The position numbers and the translations under genes are program-made. Below are positions 10,510 to 24,481 of a stretch of 64,000 nt of DNA, in pieces (positions within the stretch are counted from its first letter, which is position 1; each line of letters starts with the position of its first letter). Source of the stretch: Guillardia theta CCMP2712 (Eukaryota > Cryptophyceae > Pyrenomonadales > Geminigeraceae); NCBI RefSeq assembly GCF_000315625.1, contig NW_005434660.1, forward strand, positions 426,768 through 490,767, written 5' to 3'. The notes beneath the pieces were generated by a model that was not told where the DNA came from, searched no databases, and saw nothing but the letters and a program-made list of their open reading frames with translations.

Positions 10510-11270
10510 ACTCAAAGTTAAGTTAAAAATAGTACGAGGACAACCTTCATCAGTGTTGCCGACTGCTGTTCAGTAGCCCGGCTGGTATGATCGGATCCGG
10601 GACTCCGGGACCCGCCCGCCGCCGTACCCAGGCTTCGGAAGCTGCGACTGGGCCTGTGCGACTCGGACATGACAGAGTGTTCTGAGGGTCAAACTTGGGC
10701 CTCCTCTTTAGTTAAAAATCAGTAGTACTGCCGTAGGACTCTCACAATGATCAGGAGAGTAGAGGAGGCTTGACCTTGACACTGTACGGCCGCACAGGCC
10801 ATACGGCGGCTACAGTCGGGTACACCGACCGGGAACCGACTCTCCTGATTGTCCTAGCCTAACTTTCAGTAAAAGGAAGCCTGAAGCTCCTCAGCACGGC
10901 CGGCGGTAGGCGGCCGCAGTAGCCTGGCCTGAGGGATCCAGTGACATGAGGGTCTGATCGGACCGGGCTCCGAGTCGGAGGTTCACCAGAGGAGCCGCCC
11001 ATCCGCTTCGACCCTACTGCTATGATGATCGTCACCGTCACGCCGGCCTCACCGTGGCAGGCATCGGCAAGAGGCCGCTGAGAGTCCCAAGTTGCCAGGC
11101 GGCGAGGTCAGGCACTACTGATCGGAAGATTCCTTAGCAGTGACGCTGCCTCGGGCCTCCAGGCTGCGAGTCTCTACTAGCTCACTGGACAGAGTCAAAG
11201 TCGAAGTTCCGGAGCTCACAAGTCGGAGCTCACAAGATAGGGAAGCACGGTGACAATGGACCCTCATCAA
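10510..11270. repeat. GC-rich non-coding island 2 with border word ACTCAAAGTTAA
   Basis: Begins with ACTCAAAGTTAA (10510-10521), a word also at 24109-24120 and 27087-27098, followed by GC-rich sequence with CCGG/GGCCG words. An inverted pair, ATCAGGAGAGT near 10750-10760 and ACTCTCCTGATT near 10839-10850, encloses about 80 bp. No coding potential seen. Likely a copy of the same dispersed element as the other islands. Confidence 0.45.
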
Positions 11271-11304
11271 GCATGCGGAGTGAGAACATCAAACTGCCTG
11301 GAAT

Positions 11305-11382
11305 CAATCATTGCAGCACATATAATGATTCAATCATTGCAGCACATATAATGATTCAATCATTGCAGCACATATAATGATT
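11305..11382. repeat. 26-bp tandem repeat, three identical copies
   Basis: Three perfect head-to-tail copies of a 26-bp unit beginning CAATCATTGCAGCACATATA. Each unit is bounded by AATCATT and AATGATT, so it can fold back on itself. Confidence 0.95.
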
Positions 11383-11792
11383 CCTTCATCGAGTCGCCGG
11401 CGACTGTCGGGCGTGATTCTCCGTATGATGTAGCCTTCCAGCTGCACCCACCCGAGGTGCTAGTTCCTCATGATGGTCCAGATGAATTGAGAATGCACCA
11501 GTGACAGTGCGATCACTCTTGCTTCTTCATACACCTCACCATGCTCAACTGCCACAAGAGAACGGCATCAGAGATCGAATGTGACAAACAACGATGCTGT
11601 TTGAAGCTAAAGTGTGTAATTGAAAGCAGTTGGCACAAAATTGAGGAGGATCTCTTGAGAGGATCCTTCACTGTATGATTCCTTCCACGTGGAAACCATG
11701 AGCCAGTCTCATCGAGATGATTCTGCATTTAAAAATCACTCAGTCACATCACAGCAGACGGAATCAGAATGTTAGCTCCAGATTTAAGAAGC

Positions 11793-11813
11793 CAGGCAGA
11801 CTCGAACTGCCTG
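11793..11813 (-). promoter_or_regulatory. Hairpin downstream of histone H2B
   Basis: A perfect 7-bp stem (CAGGCAG / CTGCCTG) with a 7-nt loop lies about 73-93 nt after the H2B stop, where replication-dependent histone mRNAs carry a stem-loop. It does not match the canonical animal histone stem-loop sequence, so the role is only suggested by position. Confidence 0.3.
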
Positions 11814-11885
11814 TTACAGCACCAGCAGCTTCAGGTTTGGTGTCGAATAACACCAGTTGATAGTGTTTGTATTTGATCGAGCTGT

Positions 11886-12263
11886 TTACGAGGACGAAGT
11901 GTACTTGGTCACAGCCTTGGTTCCCTCGGACACAGCGTGCTTGGCGAGCTCTCCAGGAAGGATGAGACGCACAGCAGTCTGGATCTCGCGAGCAGACAAC
12001 GTTCCCTTCTTGTTGTACCTCACAAGCTTGCCGGCCTCGTTCGAGATCTTGTCGAAGATGTCCGAGATGAACGAGTTCATGATCGACATGGCCTTGGTGG
12101 AGATACCGGTGTCAGGGTGAACCTGCTTCAACACCTTGTAGATGTAGATGGAGTAGCTCTCGCTCCTCCTCTTCTTCTTCTTCTTCTTGTCGCCCTCAGC
12201 CTTGGGCTTCTTCTCCTTCTTGGGCTTCTTCTCCTTCTTGGGCGGCATGCCTCCGAAACCCAT
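11886..12263 (-). CDS. Histone H2B
   Basis: A single-exon 125-residue frame. The lysine-rich tail ([15 protein letters not shown]) is followed by the H2B fold: [24 protein letters not shown]-type [20 protein letters not shown], then [20 protein letters not shown] and [17 protein letters not shown]. The C-terminal AVTKYTSSS carries the lysine normally monoubiquitinated in H2B. Two in-frame ATGs exist; the second (12248), giving MPPKKEKK, is the likelier start because H2B tails usually begin that way, while the first adds MGFGG. H2B pairs with H2A in the nucleosome core. No other histone gene is adjacent. It is transcribed away from the coiled-coil gene at 12758, so the 0.5-kb gap is probably a shared divergent promoter. 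Confidence 0.97.
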   Translation of the reverse strand: MGFGGMPPKKEKKPKKEKKPKAEGDKKKKKKRRSESYSIYIYKVLKQVHPDTGISTKAMSIMNSFISDIFDKISNEAGKLVRYNKKGTLSAREIQTAVRLILPGELAKHAVSEGTKAVTKYTSSS

Positions 12264-12757
12264 GCTGCTTGGTTTGTGCTGGTCGCAGCTGCCGCCTTGT
12301 AGTTAAAGGGCTCGAGCCCCCCGCCCCCTCTCCTCCCTCACCCTCGCCCCGTTGGCTCCCGCCTCCTTTTTGTATTCCAACAATGACCGTACCCCCCATT
12401 TGAAATGGTATTTGAGGGGTGAGTTGTTGATCTGTGTTCCGCCTGTGTTCGAAGTTGGAACAGGTGATGATGGACGACCAGAAGTGTATCTTCTGAGGCG
12501 AGCGTACAGACTGTGGATATAGTGCTGACGTACATGTGTGTATGTTGTCTGCTGTCTTTTCATTTTTCTATTGTTATCTCTGAGGTTGGCCTGATACACT
12601 ACTTTTCAAGGCTGTGAAACGAAATTTGCTGCGGTTGGTTGGCCATGCGGCGGATAGGGGAAGAATGTGCAACGGCCATGGTGAGAGGAAGAGAGCGAGA
12701 TATAACAGGAATGGTCTAGCGTGAGAGACTTGCAAGAACAACTGGCTGTCGGAGAAC
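12264..12757. promoter_or_regulatory. Divergent intergenic region, H2B (-) / coiled-coil gene (+)
   Basis: About 490 bp between two diverging starts. No TATA or CCAAT element that I would defend; composition is unremarkable. Confidence 0.4.
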
Positions 12758-14190
12758 ATGGAGGTTTTGGAAGCCAAGGCGGAAAGCAGCGGCATCACAC
12801 AGTCACTGTTGGTTCGAGTGGTAGAGTTGGAGGATGAAAACAGAAAGTTGAAGAACGAGGTGGCCATTCTTCACTCGTCCTATCAGTCAGCGCAATCAAA
12901 GAACAGATTGCTACAGGTTGCTTATACTTGATTCCTGACTCTTCTGAGGCTCTTCTCGCTTGTGTCAGGCCAAGCTGCTCGAGCTTCAGGCCAGGTTGGA
13001 TTTCGCGTCGAAGATGAGGAATGGTCCTGTTTCAAGGTTCCGCTCTCCTTTTGTGACAGGAGGTAACGGAAGCCTGAGCTACCGCTTCGAGAGGTCTGCC
13101 CGTCCTGCTAACTCTGCTAACAAGCTGGCTCTGAGCGTTCCCCATAGACCTCCCGCTACCAGCCGACCCAGCACAGCCAGATCACACGTGGAGGACAAGA
13201 ACGCGATGAGGTCAAGTGCTGTAGGGCTGGCAACACCGAGGGACAGACCCTTGAGTGGTACACCAAGGACAGAGCCCGTGACTCGGAAGGAGAAGAAGAA
13301 CAAGGCTCTCCGGCCAAGCGGACAACAGGTATGCCACTAGATGTGAAGGATGTGGTTTTTTGACATGCTTGCAACAGGAAGGAGCATCGTCTAGTCATCC
13401 ACTTCAGCAGAAGGTGGTTACGAGAACGTCTTGAAGACTGCAAGAACGTCACTTTCATGCCAGCTTTCTGACTTGTTGTTGGCTTCAGAGGAGGAGGAGT
13501 CGAACCATGGATGGTTTGAAGATATTGGAGGACGACATCAGGAGCGGGAGCTTCACGAGGTCGTCGACCATAACGATAGAAGTCGCTTACTTTGCTCAGT
13601 CATCTCCGGTATGGCACGTGCTCTCAAGCACGTCCACGTGACCTCGGCGTGCAGGTTGGCAAGGCCGTCGATGTAGACCAGCAAGAGCTCTTCGCCGAGC
13701 ATGTCGAGCAAATCCGCGGAGCTGTGGAGATTGCGCTGAAAGGATGGGACGTGCAAGTTATCGTCAACGATGGGAAGGTGATGGTGCAGAGAGGCCGCGA
13801 AGGACGATGGGGCAGCTGACGGATGGAGCAGGAGGCGGGGTCCGAGGGGTCAAGTCGCAAGCTCGATGCCGGTTGTTTCGAGCTCTGGCTCAAGTGGCAA
13901 TGCCCGGTCCTTCGCTCTGTGCTGCTCTACAGGAGAGGCAACTCTTCGGATGCCATGCCCGACATCTTCACGCTCTTCTCCGAGATCCTGCAGGTGGGAT
14001 GCGAGTTGCAGGCAAGTTGAGGTGAGATGCTTCTTAGGTGTTGGAGACTCCGTTGGAGGAATGCGCTGAGCAGCCAGACGAGGGAGAGGAGAGGAAGGAG
14101 AAGGGGAAGGAGAAGGAGGCAGACAAAGCGGAGGACAACGAGGGGGGGAACGTGAATGCGGATGGCGAGCTCAAGTCGCAGGATCTCTGA
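12758..14190 (+). CDS. Coiled-coil protein of unknown function, 370 aa
   Basis: Seven exons join in frame with every intron in phase 0: 12758-12916, 12969-13328, 13378-13413, 13499-13618, 13655-13777, 13832-13993 and 14038-14190 (1,113 nt). The N-terminus (MEVLEAKAESSGITQSLLVR, then ELEDENRKLKNEVAILHSSY) is a short heptad coiled coil. A basic, Ser/Pro/Arg-rich linker follows (about residues 70-190), then a mixed domain with FAEHVEQIRGAVEIALKGWD and GCFELWLKWQCPVLRSVLLY, and an acidic K/E-rich tail ending ADGELKSQDL. I recognise no family. The coiled coil, basic linker and acidic tail suggest a cytoskeletal or centrosomal adaptor, but that is only inference. It converges on the FAN-like gene with a 69-bp gap. 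Confidence 0.75.
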
Positions 14191-14259
14191 CATCTTTGAC
14201 ACCCATGTCTCAAGGTTTCATTATAATGTCAAAACATATACATCAACAAGGGCGCCACG

Positions 14260-18532
<4,273 letters not shown>

Positions 18533-18840
18533 CGCAAGCCCGATTTTTCTTTATTTAAATTACTCAAGTGGAAAAGACAAACAAGAGGGGAGGTAGCGAG
18601 GGCAGCAAACTTTGGGAGTCTGTTCACGAAGGAGCTAGTGAGGGGCAGCAAACTTCAGTGGGAGTCTGTTCACGATGCCGGGCGGCCCGACTGTGAGCGA
18701 CAAGCGGTCGAAGGGGGGGGACGATGCGAGGAAGGGGCCCTCCAAGGGATGCAGATACCAGCTCGACCCTCTCCCCCTTGCCGCCGCTTCTCTGACGACT
18801 AGATGAAAACGCAGAGAGGTTGAGAGTCAAGTGGGACAAG
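18533..18840. promoter_or_regulatory. Divergent promoter region with a duplicated segment
   Basis: Lies between the FAN-like start (-) and the EF-hand start (+). GGGAGTCTGTTCACGA occurs twice, each preceded by GGCAGCAAACTT (about 18601-18630 and 18645-18675), an imperfect tandem duplication of about 44 bp. Confidence 0.5.
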
Positions 18841-20097
18841 ATGGTTGACTCTCCTCCCTATCGGTTCGCTCATAGGCAGCAGTCTTCCGTCTCCTCCATG
18901 ATGTCGCCGTCGAATCGCAAGATGTCCAAGAGGATGTCTCTGCTCAGCGAGCACTCCTCCACGGGCCCGCACTCCTTCTCCCGCAAGATCTCAAACGTGA
19001 GCAGCAACGAGCCATCGCTCGATCGCTCGCTCTCGAAGCTGTCCATCCTCTCGCGCGAGTTCATTGAGAGTCTGGCGATCCCGCAGCTCAAGAATCACCT
19101 CCGCTCATCGGGGGTATCGGAGGCTGAGATAGCAGCCTGCATAGAGCGATCGCAGCTTATAGACCTGTTGAACGAGCAGAACGATATAGAGTTCTGGGCT
19201 GTCCGGAAGATACAAGCAGCATGGAGGGCCAAACTCGATGCAAGGAGGGCTAATAAAGTTCGAGAGAAGCTGATCAAAGAAGGAATCCTCCAAGAGTTGC
19301 AGAGACCTGGTCGAAACAAGGTAGAGTCGTCGCTACTGGATATCTTCTCCATGTTTTCCGTACAAGAGATCGAATTTTATCGCGAAGTATTCGACGAGTG
19401 CGACAAGGAAGGCATTGGTGAACTACTCCCTGAGTCTGTAGAAACGCTGTTCCAAGATCGCGATACAGATCTGCAAATTCAAAAACTGCGGAAAAGCATC
19501 AAGAAAGAACAGAGAGATGGGAAAATAAGCTTCAACGCCTTCCTGACGATCATCCAGATGGACCCGAGGTTGCGCAGGATTTTAGCACAGCACGCGATTC
19601 ATCTCCTACCCAAGGTGAAGATAAATCAGCTACACAAGATGTTCGATGTCTTAGACGAAGACGGAAATGGTACGATAGACATGTCAGAGCTTTCGCACGT
19701 CATCGAATCTCTGGGCAGAAAACACTCTGTAGAAGAAATACGCGCGCTGCTCAAAGAGATCGGCAAACAAGGTGACGACATGGTGGTCACGTTTGAGGAG
19801 TTTGTTTCGATCATGAGCTCCCCTAATCTTCGGCTTGCAAAAGTGTTTGAAGCTCGCATGGAGAGCCTCCAATATGAGCTGAGAACCAACGTCGAGCGAC
19901 TGAGGTCATGGCGTCAGTTTTCTGCCGAAATCAACCCAAGTATGAGGCCAGCCCGGCTCAACGACTCGTCGAGGCTGTTCCGAATGCGAGCGGGTTGCGT
20001 CCCGACGAGAACCATCTATGTCGAGAAGTCCTTCTTCGAGACGAGGATGGGCGAGAGCGCCTCCGACGTGCTCAAGGTCGAGAGAAAGGTACGCTGA
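18841..20097 (+). CDS. IQ-motif / EF-hand calcium-binding protein
   Basis: One long exon from ATG 18841 (MVDSPPYRFAHRQQSSVSSM). A Ser-rich basic N-terminus is followed by a helical segment (IPQLKNHLRSSGVSEAEIAA), an IQ calmodulin-binding motif (AVRKIQAAWRAKLDARRANK), and an EF-hand array. One EF loop is canonical, DEDGNGTIDMSE within MFDVLDEDGNGTIDMSELSH; its partner (KQGDDMVVTFEEF) and the earlier DKEGIGELLPES lack key ligands. So at least one calcium site is expected, with a degenerate partner, typical of calmodulin-like regulators. The frame stops at TGA 20095-20097 just after KVERK. The adjacent frame continues into a Nudix-like domain at once, so the true gene may be longer. Confidence 0.75.
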   Translation: MVDSPPYRFAHRQQSSVSSMMSPSNRKMSKRMSLLSEHSSTGPHSFSRKISNVSSNEPSLDRSLSKLSILSREFIESLAIPQLKNHLRSSGVSEAEIAACIERSQLIDLLNEQNDIEFWAVRKIQAAWRAKLDARRANKVREKLIKEGILQELQRPGRNKVESSLLDIFSMFSVQEIEFYREVFDECDKEGIGELLPESVETLFQDRDTDLQIQKLRKSIKKEQRDGKISFNAFLTIIQMDPRLRRILAQHAIHLLPKVKINQLHKMFDVLDEDGNGTIDMSELSHVIESLGRKHSVEEIRALLKEIGKQGDDMVVTFEEFVSIMSSPNLRLAKVFEARMESLQYELRTNVERLRSWRQFSAEINPSMRPARLNDSSRLFRMRAGCVPTRTIYVEKSFFETRMGESASDVLKVERKVR

Positions 20098-20670
20098 TAG
20101 CGCGCTGTGCTCAAGGAGCTGGCATGGCAGATGACCTGCGTCTCGGGCAGGTGAAATGCAGGGAAGTCCAGGTGTTGCTGGTGACTTCCTTGACGTATCC
20201 GGATCTATGGATCCTTCCAGCAGGTTGGCAGCACATCCCTCGGTCTGAAAGCGGCGGAGTGAACTTCGATGGTACCTCCTCTCCCTCTCCCTCTCCTCCT
20301 CTCATGACCCCCTCTAGATGTTCAGAGCCCCGAGGATGCTGCCAAGATGCACGGGGCAGAGGAAGCAGGGGTGGTCGGGACAGTCTCCAAGTACTTGGGA
20401 GGAATCAAAGACTTCTGGAAACCGAACTTCACGAGATGGTACCTGCTAGAAGACTGCAAGACTGAGAACGAGAATCGACAGCCGCTGGATGTTTGGCGAG
20501 AGAAAGAGTTGAGAAAGAGGTGTAATCTTTCGTCGCCCTCACGATTTCTTGTTCTCGCCGTTTACAGAATGACAGGAAATGGTTTCCTTTGATTACCGAG
20601 GAGCTAAGACAGGACGGGGAACCTCCTCCAAGAGGACATTTAGGCACCAAGTTCGAGGTTGTTCTCACTT
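20098..20670 (+). CDS. Nudix-like domain with a degenerate Nudix box (possibly fused to the EF-hand gene)
   Basis: One frame over from the EF-hand ORF: KGTLIARCAQGAG, then VQVLLVTSLTYPDLWILPAG, then (after a candidate intron ending in ctag near 20313) SPEDAAKMHGAEEAGVVGTV and SKYLGGI. The strand '.VLLVTS....WILPAG' and the helix 'SPEDAA....EEAGV.G' are the Nudix hydrolase fold as in diphosphoinositol polyphosphate phosphohydrolases. In the Nudix box (GX5EX7REUXEEXGU) the RE pair is replaced by HG, although the EE pair remains, so activity may be lost or altered. Following exons (NDRKWFPLITEELRQDG then EPPPRGHLGTKFE) look like its C-terminal part. The start, and the link to the upstream gene, are unresolved. 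Confidence 0.5.
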
Positions 20671-20812
20671 GAAGAAAATCAATCTCTTCGTTGAGAAAGT
20701 GCGAAACAGAAAGTCGGATCTGCTGCTGAGTTTTTGTTGTGGCGAAGATCGTTGTATCAAGTCTTCAACATTGGTGATAATGTTTCAGAACTGATCTGCT
20801 TTTGCTCAGGCG

Positions 20813-22147
20813 CTTATGATGTTTGTCGATGGAGGCGTTTCCAGTCAATCGCCGAGCATTCTTCATCTCTACTCTCATTGGAGCAGTGAGTGCGACGCGT
20901 TGGTATTCGTGGGTTGTGTAACGTCAATGTCAGAGTCTTTGCGTGGAAGCCCTACAAAGGCTGCTCGTTCTTGGTTTTGCCTGGATGCAGCATCCAACAG
21001 TCTAGTATTGGGAGTGGAGGTATCTACTCGACCAAGGGTACCTGTGAGGTGACTCTTGTCTTCAAGGCTAGCTTCAACAACGACCCACGGCCTCTTGTTT
21101 CTTCCGGTCCCTTCGACGAGCTGGCTCTGCATGAAGCCTTCACTCTCTTCATATCCGACCAGGTTTGAAGGCGACTTCATGTGTCGATGCTGATTATTTG
21201 AATCTTAATCGTCAGCCATACACAAACGATCAGTCTCCTAGCAAGCTGTTGAAGGTAACGACGTGAGCGCACACGATGCATCTGAAAGGTTCTGGAAGAT
21301 TGTTGTGGGTCCTTATAGCCACCACCGCGTCGAGCTCGTCGAAGGAACAAATGTTGTGAAGGTAACATGGATCGTTTGCTTTTGTGCTTCTTATTTTGCA
21401 AAATCAGAAAACTTCCTTAGATCATCAAATGATGTCAAAGAATCGATGGTATCGAGAGCTCAGAAAGAGTGATCAGAAGAAGCTTCTCGCACACATCTTG
21501 TATTCATCTCTCAGTTTGTTATCAACAAGTTGATCATTCTTCTGTGTGAAGGTATCTGAAATCTGCGGTCAGTTTTGACAAGACCAAGTACTTTGTTGCG
21601 AATTTCCTTTGAGTTTTGTATGACTTGGACAAGGTGGATAGCCACACTTGTGTTGCCAAAAGATTTCTTTCCTTTTGGTAGCAATTGCTTCGTCGCGGGG
21701 TTTTTGTCCTTTGGAACTGGAATGAACAGACAAGTAATCACCGCATGGAATGTAAGCAAAACCATCTTCTCGCTGACAATACGTAGCATATTGCTGCATA
21801 TCCTATCGGCTCTCACTCGGCGGATGATCCCCCTGGTAATTTTTCATACAACATTTAAGAATTCCGCTTGACAACCAAATCAGCAGAGATTTCGTACGGG
21901 ATGATGTCAAAGATTGAGATGAAGTCACTGCTGTCACTGGTCTTCTTCCCTCACCTTTCTGTATGACAGGGAAGTTCAGATTCCTTCTTTGCCTCACCTC
22001 AACAACTTTACAATGGACGAGGGTATGGATCGTGTGATCTTCGCTTCTTGTTTGAGGACTCTTATCAAAGATTCTCTTGTGGCTTTCGGCGCAAAGACCG
22101 TTGCGAATGAGCGTGCAAAACTTTATGAGACAAGCGGCAGAGATTGA
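20813..22147 (+). CDS. Exons of an unidentified protein, continuing the Nudix-like region
   Basis: Several in-frame exon candidates chain together: ALMMFVDGGVSSQSPSILHL (from 20813), SLRGSPTKAARSWFCLDAAS, VTLVFKASFNNDPRPLVSSG then PFDELALHEAFTLFISDQ, PYTNDQSPSKLLK, FWKIVVGPYSHHRVELVEGT, and a last exon EVQIPSLPHLNNFTMDEGMD ending AKLYETSGRD with TGA at 22145-22147. The first joins in phase to the exon ending GHLGTKFE at about 20670, so this may be one gene with the Nudix-like region. I do not recognise a family. Introns between 21380 and 21960 are uncertain. It ends 6 bp from the convergent ankyrin gene. Confidence 0.45.
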
Positions 22148-22153
22148 TTCTTG

Positions 22154-23675
22154 CTACTCGATGACTGCTTGCAACCAAAAAGCAAGATCCTCGTAACCTT
22201 GCTCTCTTGCAAGATTGCTCGGATATTTACCCTAGAATGTCAAACCATATGTTTTAAAACAGCCATGTCATAGCCGATGTGCATACCTCACTATCCGGAA
22301 GCAAAGAACCTTTGGTGATACCAAGTTTCTCAATCAGATATTCACATAGAGCTCTGTTGCATCGTATTAGCTGGAACTCTTCACCGCTTTCCAGCATAAA
22401 CGAAGACCTGTGCCCATGCTGTGCAGCTTTGTGTAAACAGGTGTGTCCAACCTCGTTCTGGGTCGTGAGCGAGAAACCTTTCCCCAGCAGCCAAGTAGCA
22501 CAATTCTGGATTCAGATTATTGCAATCCCCAAGAATCAGTAACATTCAAATAAAGTCTACTACTACTACCTGTTGTCCCCCCATACCCAACCAATGTGAG
22601 CAATCGCAACCATATCCATTTTTCTGCCATTGAGTGAGAAGGTTAACAAGCCAGAAACATCGTACGTGAGAAAGATCTATGTCATAGTTGGAGAGGAAGT
22701 CACAAACTTGAATGTGTCCCTTCCATATTGCCAGCTTGAAAAGTATGCATCAACAACCCCGTGAAAACTCTCACTTTACAATCACGTGTATTGGTGTTGT
22801 TCCGTCATGCGTTTGTATGCCAGGGTCAACTCCGCAATCATGGATGAAGTACTTGCACACTTCCAGATGCCCATTCCGAGCTGCGTAGTGCTAGAGACGA
22901 TGTCATTGCAGGAGATCGTTTGAAACGCTAGTGACCATGGGAGTCCTTCCCTTTCCTCCTCCCCGAAAGAGACGTGCCAGAGGATCTGCTTTCATCTGCA
23001 ACAAAAGCTGAACAGTGTTCTTAGCAGAGTGTTGAGGCGAGAACGAAGGCACTGCATCACCTTGCACGCATCTAATCGCCCCATCCCAGCTGCCCAATGT
23101 CTATGGTAGCATGCGTAAGAACTTCATGACATTCTCAAACAAACTAAACTGTTACAGAGGAGTTCCACCATACTTGTCACAAAGTTCAGGTTTCCACAGA
23201 CTGGGAATTAGTGAGTGCTGTCAAATGTCAAGGGAGGTACAGACCCCTGTGAAGCTATGGCCTTCAAAGTTTCAAGGTCTCCGTCTTTAGCAGCTGACAT
23301 TGATAAGTCAACGATTTCTTTTTCCTGATCATTCCCTGTATTGACTTGTTTGTGCTTTCCTTGCTTTCCTTCATACCACCATCTCAGGCCATTCTTTCCT
23401 ACCACTAGTTGGTTGTCTTTACATGCCATGTCTTGCGTTTGAATCTGACCTGAAGAGCAGAATGTGAGCTGCTATCAGTTCAATATCATTTATTTCTCAC
23501 CTTCATCTAAGATTTTTATTTCACTTTCATCCCCCTCGTCCTGAATCTCCTGGATGGTTGGAGTAGTTTGGCTCATCCTTCGCCAATGCATGTAGATGCT
23601 CGCTCCAGCCACCATCCCTCCCGCAATAAGAGCATATTTCATCTTCCGGTCATCAAACATCCTTTGAAACCACAT
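22154..23675 (-). CDS. Ankyrin-repeat protein with N-terminal membrane anchor
   Basis: ATG 23675 (MWFQRMFDDRKMKYALIAGG) begins a protein with one hydrophobic segment, YALIAGGMVAGASIYMHW, near the N-terminus, suggesting a type II or tail-in membrane anchor. An acidic linker (EIQDEGDESEIKILDE) is followed by ankyrin repeats across many short exons: AAKDGDLETLKAIASQG, HWAAGMGRLDACK, LLLQMKADPLARLFRGGGKG, ARNGHLEVCKYFIHDCGVDP, LAIWKGHIQVCDFLSNYDID, CDCSHWLGMGGQQ, NCATWLLGKGFSLTTQNEVG then HTCLHKAAQHGHRSSF, and the last exon YPSNLAREQGYEDLAFWLQA with stop at 22154-22156. Ankyrin arrays bind proteins; the partner is unknown. The repeat with NG.....HW.A..G is a form common in protist ankyrin proteins. 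Introns sit near repeat boundaries. Confidence 0.8.
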
Positions 23676-24292
23676 CCCTTTTCGATGGAATGTTCCTGAG
23701 AAGCGATGTCAATTCTTTCTAAGTCTATCACTTCACTTCTTCTGGTTGACATTAGATCGCTCTGATCTTCCTGTTCAACGTAGTCGCCTCGATCAATCTT
23801 CAATCCCTTTTTCGCTCTCCCTTCAAGTCTTTTCTGTTCTACCTTCTGCGATTCAACCTCGACATCCTATCAATCGAGCGGCAAACAGTTCTTCAGATGT
23901 TTTGGTCTGCTTGCTGTCTCCCGTTCTCTCTCCTCATTCCCGACCACTTCCTCCCCTTCCAGATACGCTGCGCATTGTGGCGCAAGGCAGGCGGAGGCCA
24001 CGGGTCAAAATGGTCAAAACTTCCGGTCGGGTATTTTAATAGATACCGGCCCGGCCCGGACTAATAAAAATTTAAAAGGAAGTAGTATCTGTGGTACCAA
24101 CTGTCTTTACTCAAAGTTAAGTCAATATTGCACGCTTTTCAAGTAGCCCTTTTCTCATTGCTCACAAGCCCCCTGTCCCTGGACTAGCAAGAGGCGATGA
24201 ACTGGGTCTCCCTGACTCGCGAGGATGAACCTTGATATCGAGAGACTTCGAATCCAACCCAACTGAGATAGGAATGAGATGAAGATCTCATA
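23676..24292. other. Intergenic; ankyrin promoter and a small GC-rich patch
   Basis: GC-rich words near 24028-24060 (CCGGCCCGGCCCGG) followed by the border word ACTCAAAGTTAA at 24109-24120, as in the larger islands. No gene seen. Confidence 0.4.
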
Positions 24293-24481
24293 TCACACCT
24301 GTAAGAGATGATCGAGCTTCTTTCTCAACTCTGCTGGAATATGCACCCATGGTTCAAACAATCCGCGAGTGTACTTGCAAATATTCTTTGAAGACAAGAT
24401 GAAATTTTCATGAACAGGCAAGCCTAACTTATAATGGATGCACCATTCAACAGAATCAACTATGATTGACCCTTCTTTCAA
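24293..24481 (-). CDS. Hypothetical exon, 62 aa
   Basis: Starts EGSIIVDSVEWCIHYKLGLP, continues to RGLFEPWVHIPAELRKKLDH, and meets a GT donor after LLQ. The pattern 'IV....W...... .LPV...F.L' faintly recalls a BRCT domain, but flanking exons were not found. The composition looks coding; identity is unknown. Confidence 0.3.
   Translation of the reverse strand: MKEGSIIVDSVEWCIHYKLGLPVHENFILSSKNICKYTRGLFEPWVHIPAELRKKLDHLLQV

Larger units (their letters stand above)
10387..11885. other. Gene-poor gap between myotubularin and H2B genes
   Basis: 1.5 kb with no supported gene. It holds a border word (10510-10521), GC-rich island 2, a 26-bp tandem repeat and the H2B 3' region. It probably also contains the myotubularin promoter near 10390-10500. 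Confidence 0.5.

Noticed and set aside
11305..11382. Possible CRISPR array
   Set aside because: Three contiguous copies without spacers in a eukaryotic genome; a plain tandem repeat.
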